A stretch of 64,000 nt of DNA from Mastigias papua (taxonomy: Eukaryota > Cnidaria > Scyphozoa > Rhizostomeae > Mastigiidae): NCBI GenBank assembly GCA_964019165.1, contig OZ025271.1, forward strand, positions 16,973,282 through 17,037,281, written 5' to 3'. Below, piece by piece: positions 56,371-64,000 of the stretch. A program made the translations under genes and the position numbers. The notes beneath the pieces are model-generated. The model had not been told where the DNA came from, did not search any database, and saw only the letters and a list, made by a program, of their open reading frames with translations. Every line of letters begins with the position of its first letter. The first letter of the stretch is position 1.

Positions 56371-57475
56371 TTCATTTCATTTCATTTTTGCGCCTTTTAG
56401 GATGGTTACCCTTCAGCATAGCTGGTTTTCAAGGGGCCCTCCTTTAAAAAGAAAATATATATATACAGCTAAAATACAATATGGCATAAAAAACAGAAAA
56501 AGTTTCACAAAACTTATACTTAAACTTAAAATAAAAATAAATGATGCTGTGCGAGCATGGCTTTTAGCTTCACTTTAAAAGTTGCAAAGGTATGAGCTGT
56601 TCTACAGTCATTAGGCAGTGAATTCCAAATCGTAGCCCCACTGTATGCAAAATGTGTTTTGCCTCCCTGTAAGCTGTTTTGCCCAAATTTCATTTTCATT
56701 CTTGGGGGCCTTAGATTTAAATTGAAATTTCGAAGCATTCTCTTCGTCACTGCAAATGTTCTATTGAAAAGACTGGACAAGTAGGCAGGCGCTTGGCCAT
56801 TTATTGCTTTATAAACCATGCCCGCAGACTCTGGACGAATCATTTCAGCTATACTACGCAATCTTAATTGCCTCAGGATAGGTTTAGCAGGTGCATCATA
56901 CGGACTATCCGTTATAATTCTTATGGGTCTGTTTTGTAACTTTTCTAGAGTACAGCGGGTAGTGACTCCACATGCTCCCCAAACAGAGCAGCAGAACCTA
57001 AAGTGAGGTTCCACAAGCCCCTGATATAGCATCTTTAGCGTATGCTTAGGGAGGAATTTTTGGACTGTCTAATCATTGCTATAGCCCGAGTCACTTTCGA
57101 TGCAACTGCTTTTATATGGTCTTTCCATTTAAGCTTATTATCGATGTGAACCCCTAGATACTTGAGAGAAGGCTTTTGCTCACTTTGTTCCCCAGATATC
57201 ACAAAATTTGCTCTATAGTGTGTCTAGTGCCTATGAGCATTGATGTTGTTTTTGCTACATTTAAAGATAACTTATTACCGTGTAGCCATACCTTAGGATT
57301 TTCATACTCAGCGTTCATGGTACTGGTTATGTCCTTGACATCCTTTGCAGAATGTTCAAGACTAGTATCGTCCGCATACATTGTAACTTTAGAGCAATTC
57401 AATGCGCATGGCAAGTCATTAACGTGCCCTCCTCTATGCTCGTACCCCTTCTCTGACCAACCCTGCATGTCCTAC
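56371..57475 (-). pseudogene. CR1-like pol pseudogene, minus strand
   Basis: The C-terminal region is open at 57032-56526 (YQGLVEPHFRFCCSVWGACG, IITDSPYDAPAKPI, WNSLPNDCRTA). An upstream piece at 57468-57199 has the motif C region (VTMYADDTSLEHS, WLHGNKLSLNVAKT), separated by a frameshift. The 3' end is GGTAACCATCCTAAAAGGCG + CAAAA followed by (ATGAA)3 at 56387-56371. It is 5'-truncated near 57475, in the palm region. Different lineage from the 54-kb copy. Confidence 0.8.
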
Positions 57476-57479
57476 TCAA

Positions 57480-58455
57480 GGAGTTGTCAACGCAGAGGAA
57501 TGTGCGCAATTCACGCTTGTGGCGCAAAAGTATTTACGGCGAAAAACCTTCGGCTCACGCAGAACATCAAATTCACCTTGGCTAACAGACCGCCCATTCT
57601 ACCCTTTATTAATGTACGCGGGTACATTAGTTACTCTTAAGTGAAAATAGCGAAAGACGTTTTAACTTTGTGGTGCGAATATAACTTGCCACTGCTGTAA
57701 CAAAGTGGAGGCAATTACCAGTCTCTTGTACGTCCATGGCACTGTCACTCCTCTATGCATGTCCTGTATATGAATTACACATGCAAAAATTGTTTGTAAA
57801 TACATTCGGAAGTCCCTCCATAAACACTGCTATCAAGTTGGATTCTATTTCTTTTCTTGGTTCTTAATAGTATTATAAAGTTTTCATTTTGTAAATAGTT
57901 GGTTTGAATTAGCTTTGTGTATATATAAAGTTATATATGTACATACAATTGTAAATACCAGCTTTAAAGACTTAAATAAATAAATAGATAAATATAGAAG
58001 TGTATATTGGTAGTCCTGGATATGTAAATCTCACGAGCTTTTAGTCTTGCCTACTCTTTTGAAGCTGTGTTGCACAAACTAACGTACAGCTTTCCTGTAT
58101 GGAACAGGTTTTCTGAACGGAATAGTATCCCCAACCCCCTTGGTCCGTAGCCAGCTTGAATTCGTAGGGGGGGGGGCAGAGTCAATATATATATAATTCA
58201 TGTCTTTAGGGGATGCACAGAATCAAATTTCACAAGTCCGGGGGGCCTTGCCCCCAGATCCCCCTTGGCTACGGGCCTGCTACCCCCAATGGTACGCCCG
58301 CCCCTGCGTAGATTTACACATTTTCATTCAGTACAATACAATGAAAATATCTGCTTTTGGTTGCTTTGCGTCGAACTGTCTACTTTTCAACTATTTAGGC
58401 AAAGCACACTTTCGGTTTGAAAGTTGCTTTGGGGGGAAAGGGGAAGCAAAATCTT
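57480..58455. other. Intergenic, nothing recognised
   Basis: AT-rich, with short G- and C-rich tracts near 58170-58260. No gene. Confidence 0.35.
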
Positions 58456-58457
58456 CC

Positions 58458-58549
58458 AGCTTGGCGGATAATAACCGTCCAGCTTGGCGGACAATAACCG
58501 TCCAGCTGGGCGGACAATAACCGTCCAGCTTGGCGGACAACAACCTCTT
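58458..58549. repeat. 23-bp tandem repeat, four copies
   Basis: Unit CCAGCTTGGCGGACAATAAC + CGT with few differences. Confidence 0.85.
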
Positions 58550-58559
58550 GCCCCTAGCC

Positions 58560-61150
58560 TTCGGGCCTGTCTCTCAGACTACTAGATATGGAAATATAAA
58601 CACAAATAATGTTAACCTTCCCAATTTCTTCCTTTTTATGATTGTAAGTCAAGAGGACCCTTGCCCCCCCCCCCTCCTCTAGTTCATCCCCTTGGTGCAA
58701 CCCGGTTTGCTGCGGACGGAACCTCTTAAGACTACACTGAACGTCAGTTATTTCAACTCGTCTGAGTCAGATCAGTTCTTTAAGCGTCCTCCAAAAGCTA
58801 TCAATGCAAGGCCTGCAAAGTGAGGGCGCAATACCTTTGTCATATAGTTTTTAATCATCGGCACACTTGAAAGGCAATACGAAATTGCATATGTCCGGAG
58901 GCCGCTGCCACCAAAGGTTGTCTAATTTGTTTATGTCGTAGGTCACGTGATATCTTACTTTAGCCTCGTGTGACAATGCTGTTTTGAGATGCCTTAAGTC
59001 TTATAATTTAAACACCATGGGCCTGAAGGAGATCCAAATATCCGCCCTTTGTTGTGATTTCTAATTGGATTACCATGTTTTCATTTGTTGCTGAGTGGAT
59101 TTCGAAATTTGCAAGAGCTGGGTCGAACCACACATATCAGTAGCCCTCCTTCACGATGATACGCCAAAGCGGCAGTCTAGCTCAACAGGGGTTTTTCGTC
59201 CCCCCTGACTCCCCTTTATCTAAGCCACTGGTCTCTGGACATCGTCGGAAGTTTGCTTGCTGTCCCTACAGTAGACAAAAAATTGACTAGAGGCGGTGTC
59301 CATACTCATAGAAATCAAAGTTAGAACAGTTTGTTAGCTAGATTTCCACAAGAAGGTGATCCGATTTCATTAAATCTGCATATGATAGTTTTTTGATAAG
59401 CATGCGCGTACAGAGTACGACTGTTTCGTAGACATGGAAGGAAGAAGTTCAGATCCATACCCTTTCAGTGCTCAGTTGTGTTTCATTTCGTTTCATTTTA
59501 CTTCATTTTGAAATGTGTTGACAAATGGCAATTTGAGCTAACGCTTAGCTATTTTCCAAATTGACTTGCCAAGAAAACTAAAATCGAAACGTATCTTGCA
59601 TATAAAGTACCATAATGACTCGATTAAGCCCCTTCTTTTGAATAAGTCCCCCTGGTATAAGCCATCAGCCCCAAGATGATTCCTAACAAAGCTTCCACCC
59701 TCGAATATACCTCATGGGGGATATCTGGGTTCAGTATAATACAACTTAAAAGCAACGAAAGTAAAAAATTTCAGCTATTGCGTTGTTCACTTGTGCTACA
59801 TGTGCTTTTGTAAGAAAGCGTTTTATCAAACCAGAAACTTTCTTTGGACCTTCCTTGCTAGAAAATACTAATGAGATTGTTAGTAAACACCAGCATGTTT
59901 TGCTTTACTGTTGATAGCAGCCTTGCCGAGCCTCTTAGAGAATGTAAATTTCTTGTACTTTCTCAGATATTTGCAAAAATTCACTCGTATAGAGACAGGA
60001 ACAATTTTATGAATATGTGAGCCAAGAAATGTCAAAAAGTAAGAACATTGAGCCTCAGCCAAAATTATCGGAATATTGAAAAGAGTAAGGCCTGTTTCAA
60101 GCGTCTAACTTTTCTTGTGCCGAAAAGCATTACTAGTTGGCATGACGCTGCAGTGTTACACAGGCACTACACAAACACAACACTCTAATGAGACTCTAAT
60201 GCATAGGATACTGGTAACAATAACTTTTGCACGAAATGTACATTCTAATCTCGGTTCCGTGTTATGCACAGCGCGAGAGGGGCTCCGATAACTATTTCGC
60301 AGAACAGTCCCTTGTGATGAAAACTCGGCCCCTTGAATGAGACTCTAATATATAGGCTACCACAAAAAGATATGCAAATTAAGTAAAAGCGATTACGGTC
60401 TTATGTGAATATTAGAATTTTAAAGGTATATGACTTATAAACCTTTTTACGTCTAAAAATGAAGCACTGAACTTTCTTAACTTTTGAGCAGTCGAGAATG
60501 ACTTTCTTTTAAAAATGCATGCATTTGACGAGAATAACTGTTTATCTTACTCCTCCTTGACCCCATCTCGATATATATTTTAAATCAAAGTCTTCTGTAT
60601 TGAAAATTGAGACACGATATAGTCATTGGTAGATCTGAGAACCTCTAAAGTTGATAAGACCCCTGGAATAAGCCCTCCGCCCGCCAATATGTTCCTGACA
60701 AATAAGTCCTCTGGGGCTTAGTCGGATCAGTACGGTATTAGGTAGTAAATTCCTTGTTATGGAATGCATAATAGAACGAAAAAGAAATGAAGATTTGTAA
60801 ATTGAACCTATCAGGGAAAGGTGCAAACTTATCCCCCCGAGCTCAAACCCCCCACGGCAAAAGCCGCCCGACCCATTTTTGTTCTGAACAGAGGCACTTG
60901 CAAATTTGTGTATGCAGAAGGTAGGTTCCAAAAAAAGTATTCCTCCCCCTCTTTCAACCAGACCTGACTTCGATTCAGAACTTATGGTAAATGCCAAGCG
61001 GCTACATAAAAGAGAATGAAAGTGAATTGTGGCTTTGTAGCAGCACCAAAACTGCCCCATTTATTCTTTCAATCAGGACTGATAGCTCGCTATGTCTGAA
61101 CGCAATGATTTAATATTTAATTAGCATACATTGTGTTCTGCTCTCGTGCG
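58560..61150. other. Intergenic; C-rich repeat remnants
   Basis: Fragments of the 'gaataagtcccc' family at about 59.63-59.70 and 60.65-60.74 kb. A 145-codon minus frame at 60623-61060 runs through such repeats and shows no domain. Nothing else is supported. Confidence 0.35.
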
Positions 61151-61169
61151 GAGGAGCACCTTGACACGG

Positions 61170-61279
61170 ATGCCTTGTAGTGCAGTAGGGAGAAAATTTC
61201 GGCAAGATGGCGACGTCTCATCGCTGTCATTCATGGTTTAGTTTTACAGGAGGACTTGGCATGATATTCTGTTAAGTTT
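61170..61279 (+). promoter_or_regulatory. Possible first exon / core promoter of a plus-strand gene
   Basis: CGGCAAGATGGCGACG contains the YY1-like AAGATGGCG motif that often sits at the start of TATA-less housekeeping genes. A GTAAGA donor follows at 61280. The ATG at 61206 opens only a short frame before a stop, so the exon would be mostly leader. Confidence 0.3.
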
Positions 61280-62069
61280 GTAAGAAATGTAAACTCAAAA
61301 GCTGCACAACAACCTTGGATTAGTCAGAATTATATGGAGACAGCTTTCAATCGGACGATCGCTATTGAAAGTTTAAACAACAAGTGTTTTTCCAGATTCC
61401 TGCCTAATGCCGACAAGTGTTATGCTATTGTAGAACAAACCTATTAAACAGCTTAGCTCATTCATATGATCTATCCAATGATATTTCACTGCATACTTTG
61501 CTCGAATGACCTGGAGTTTTGATTCCTAGTGGTACAACCAGCTTTCAATTGTTGTATCGAATTGGTCCCATGAAAAGGTACGTAGTCGTAGATATTCCCT
61601 TGGATTGTATATTCGCTATTTTCAACTTTTGTGAATTGTTGTTGTCCACCTTTTTTGGTACACGAACGTATTGCAATATCAGGAGTGATTTATAAGTCAT
61701 ATCTACTTAATGATGTGCCCCTTCTTGGTAAGGATTGTTTTGATCTGCGCATTTAGGTGTTCCTTCAACCAGGCGTAGACACTCATCCTTACCCAGTCCG
61801 TTCTTCTTATACCAATCTTGCAACAGCAAGTTACGCCAAATTTGAATTAATTGTACAATATCGTAATATCATTTGAGTAGCATTTGTGCAGTACTGCTCA
61901 CACACATTCATTTTGTCGTTTATTTAAATGAATAGGAATTTTTGCAGCTGATTTAGAGCTTATAGATGGGCCTAAGCAGTCTCTTGGTTAGGATTTTAAA
62001 GGAAGATCAGTTCCGGTTCCTTTTTTATCCATTCAACTATTGGGACTGTTGAGGTATCTTACATTGCAG

Positions 62070-62137
62070 ATAGCCAGAAAAACGAAAGATGTTTAACAAC
62101 AGGCACGGAGAGCGACCCGTTTCTTGGGCTCTTTCAG
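62070..62137 (+). CDS. Possible second exon with start codon
   Basis: The acceptor TATCTTACATTGCAG precedes base 62070. ATG at 62089 opens MFNNRHGERPVSWALS plus one base, and the exon ends at a consensus GTAAGT donor (62138). No family recognised and no further exon found before the window ends, so the gene, if real, continues to the right with a long intron. Confidence 0.3.
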
Positions 62138-62139
62138 GT

Positions 62140-62925
62140 AAGTTTTTATACGGGTTTTACTTTACTTTGAATCCATCGTAGACGCCTGTATTCAAACGAG
62201 AACTCATATTTCACGCCTGAAAATTTAACCTCATAGGTGCATATCAGCATCTCAACCGGACTTACGCGGCACAGTGGCTATTTTGAATTTGTGAAAAATA
62301 GACGTCTTCGGCTTTGCTTTTAGTTATGACATGAAATAGCGCGCCTCATTGTCCGCAATCAGCTTTTCTGTTCAGAACTCTATCATTTTAAGAGCATTAC
62401 CGCCATCACTTTGATTAAAGCGAGTTAGGAACGACCAGAACAGTCTCTGATATCGTCAATATCAACTCGTCGCGTAGTAGGCCCTATCATAGATATTGTA
62501 GTCGACGAGAATAGACGGTAGTCTAATTTCTGAAAGTTTTATTTTGCAGTAGAATGTGCGGGTTGTTATACCAAATGCTGATCTTGAGAGCTCGCATACA
62601 GGATGACCTTAAAACTTCAGGGTTCCAATTGTTTAGCAACTGCCACCATCCCAAGGGAAATTGTAGGGCACTTCCACGCAGCTTTTTGTAGACATCATCA
62701 ATACTGTCTTTCAATTTTTATTTTTATTATTATTTTTGTTATCATTCTTTGAAGTCTTAACAAATTTTAGCCTACTAGCACTGCTGATTATGCAGAATAT
62801 TGTACCACCCTCACATAATACCTACACCCAATTGAAGGTCTGCCACCCCAAAGGTGCCTGTCCATTTTCTTTCTAGCCATTGGGTAGTTTACCAACTAGT
62901 TTGCTTTCCCCTTTGTACCCCACAA
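62140..62925. other. Unassigned (possible intron)
   Basis: Short frames, no recognisable exon or repeat. Confidence 0.3.
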
Positions 62926-62929
62926 GTGT

Positions 62930-63278
62930 TTTATAAGAAACCTTTATCAAAACCTACCAGTAGAAGTGTCTTAATTTTGGCCACATTTTGGTTCAAAATA
63001 TTTCTTGAAAGTATTTTAATTCAATGAGAAAATTTGCACTGGCAACAACCACATAGGTAAAGCATTATCTCATTTACTTCCCATAAGGTTTAGCATATAA
63101 AACCTACTGTTGTGTAAACTTATTAAACCAGTGGAAGAAAAATGTTGTTTTGGAAACTGGAAGATGACACAGAAAACTCTAATTTTTCATAGTTCTTTCC
63201 TTTTATTTCTAACAGCTTCTTAATGTTTTTGGTGTGAAGTACTAGGTTTTGTATACAGTAATATCTTATGAAGAAATG
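62930..63278. mobile_element. TIR element with TTATAAGAAAC ends (copy 5)
   Basis: TTTTATAAGAAACCTTTATC at the left and the body phrases AACCTACTGTTGTGTAAACT and GGAAGATGACACAGAAAACT match 24369-24716. The right end is decayed. Confidence 0.45.
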
Positions 63279-63279
63279 T

Positions 63280-64000
63280 CATTCACTGTACTTCATTCTT
63301 GAACTGTTAAGCCTTTTACCCTGTTAGATCTGAGAAAATTTGGCTAATATATGAAGTTATCCCCATATTACTGTTTGACCTTATGCAGGGTAATCCCCAT
63401 TAGAATCTTCAAATTGTGTTACCCCTAGTCAGGATCATGTGGAAAAGCTTTCTACTTCATTCTTAGGGGAGTCATGTGATGTGGAGGAACTCTTAAATAG
63501 CCAATAGTAGGAGTCCTGGAATAAATCAAATAAATAAATAGATAAATCAAATTGCTCTGCCCTTGAATCTCTGTCTGTGTTGTTTTTTTTGTATCTGTGT
63601 AGTTTTAATTTTATATAAATTAATAATTAACATACTGTTTTTTACCTCTAATTTAGCACACTTTAAATTCATTTTGTGTTGTTTGTTAGTTTTAAATTGT
63701 ATTTGTATGATGATAAAAAAAGTCCTAGAATGGAGTGAGTGTATTCAGAATAGAACCTTCATAAAAAATTCTTTGTAGATTTGAGAACGTTACTCGTAAC
63801 ATAGCTAGTGGCAGGGATGGTGCTAGCTCCCCCGCCCACAGACCAGGGAAGACTTCCGTGGGCTCTGCCCTTGTAATGACCACACCCTATGGGACCACAT
63901 CCTTCAGTACAACAGTGTATAATTGAAAGAATCATCAATAGTGTGATACAGAGCAATGATATGAAGTAGCAAAGGATTAGATTTTGCTACAGATCTCTCA
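63280..64000. other. Unassigned right edge
   Basis: AT-rich, with small ATAAATCAAATAAATA repeats near 63520-63550. No gene supported. Confidence 0.3.

Noticed and set aside
60623..61060. 145-codon minus-strand frame
   Set aside because: Crosses C-rich dispersed repeat sequence and has no recognisable domain, splice context or homologue in the window.

Overview
The window is eukaryotic, AT-rich, intron-containing and full of repeats. It looks like a marine invertebrate genome. Evidence: a Penelope-like retroelement with a GIY-YIG domain, CR1/Jockey-type and R2-type non-LTR fragments, a tRNA-like SINE, many TIR/foldback elements, and spliceosomal introns with consensus GT..AG ends. GGCCTA-rich words recall echinoderm or other deuterostome genomes, but this cannot be settled from the window. 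There are no bacterial-style operons, rRNA genes or CRISPR arrays.

The most striking content is a small gene family, all on the minus strand, spread over 4-46 kb. Three loci can be read as complete coding models: gene A (46.2-43.9 kb), gene B (33.7-27.3 kb) and gene C (21.0-14.5 kb). Two more signal-peptide exons (D at 6.4 kb, E at 7.2 kb) lie upstream, in the direction of transcription, of decayed 3'-exon-like copies at 4.1-5.8 kb. The shared plan is a TATA box, a short untranslated exon ending in a GTGAGT-type donor, an exon with the start codon and a signal peptide, an acidic spacer exon, and an arginine-rich exon built on a 13-residue (39-bp) period. In A, B and C every intron is phase 1 and every exon joins in frame. 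Gene B has 17 units, 16 of them KDYAGRRRRGAA[N/S]. Gene A has 16 units of DYAGNRRR[S/G][A/G]V[Y/H]K. Gene C keeps two degenerate 13-residue units. The layout resembles multi-copy secreted peptide precursors (neuropeptide type) or cationic host-defence precursors. I know of no named family that matches.

Layout: 0-4 kb, hairpin MITEs and a TIR element. 4-7.5 kb, exon remnants, a pentanucleotide microsatellite and loci E and D. 7.5-14.4 kb, hairpin MITEs, a recently copied 351-bp repeat, a Penelope 3' fragment and a MITE. 14.5-21.3 kb, gene C, with a 3.5-kb Penelope element in its last intron and a 45-bp minisatellite plus a SINE in intron 2. 22.4-34.9 kb, duplication block with gene B. 35-39.6 kb, Penelope LTR fragment, an R2-type element inside a (TAA)n tract, a Jockey/CR1-like pseudogene and a SINE. 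39.9-47.5 kb, second duplication block with gene A. 46.9-48.1 kb, Penelope LTR fragments with hammerhead motifs. 49-50.2 kb, pogo-like TIR element. 51.4-52.3 kb, MITEs. 53.9-57.5 kb, two converging CR1-like pol copies around a 30-bp minisatellite. 57.5-64 kb, mostly unassigned, with a possible 5' end of a plus-strand gene at 61.2-62.1 kb.

All splice sites, peptide products and functions are read by eye from sequence. No transcript or database evidence was available.
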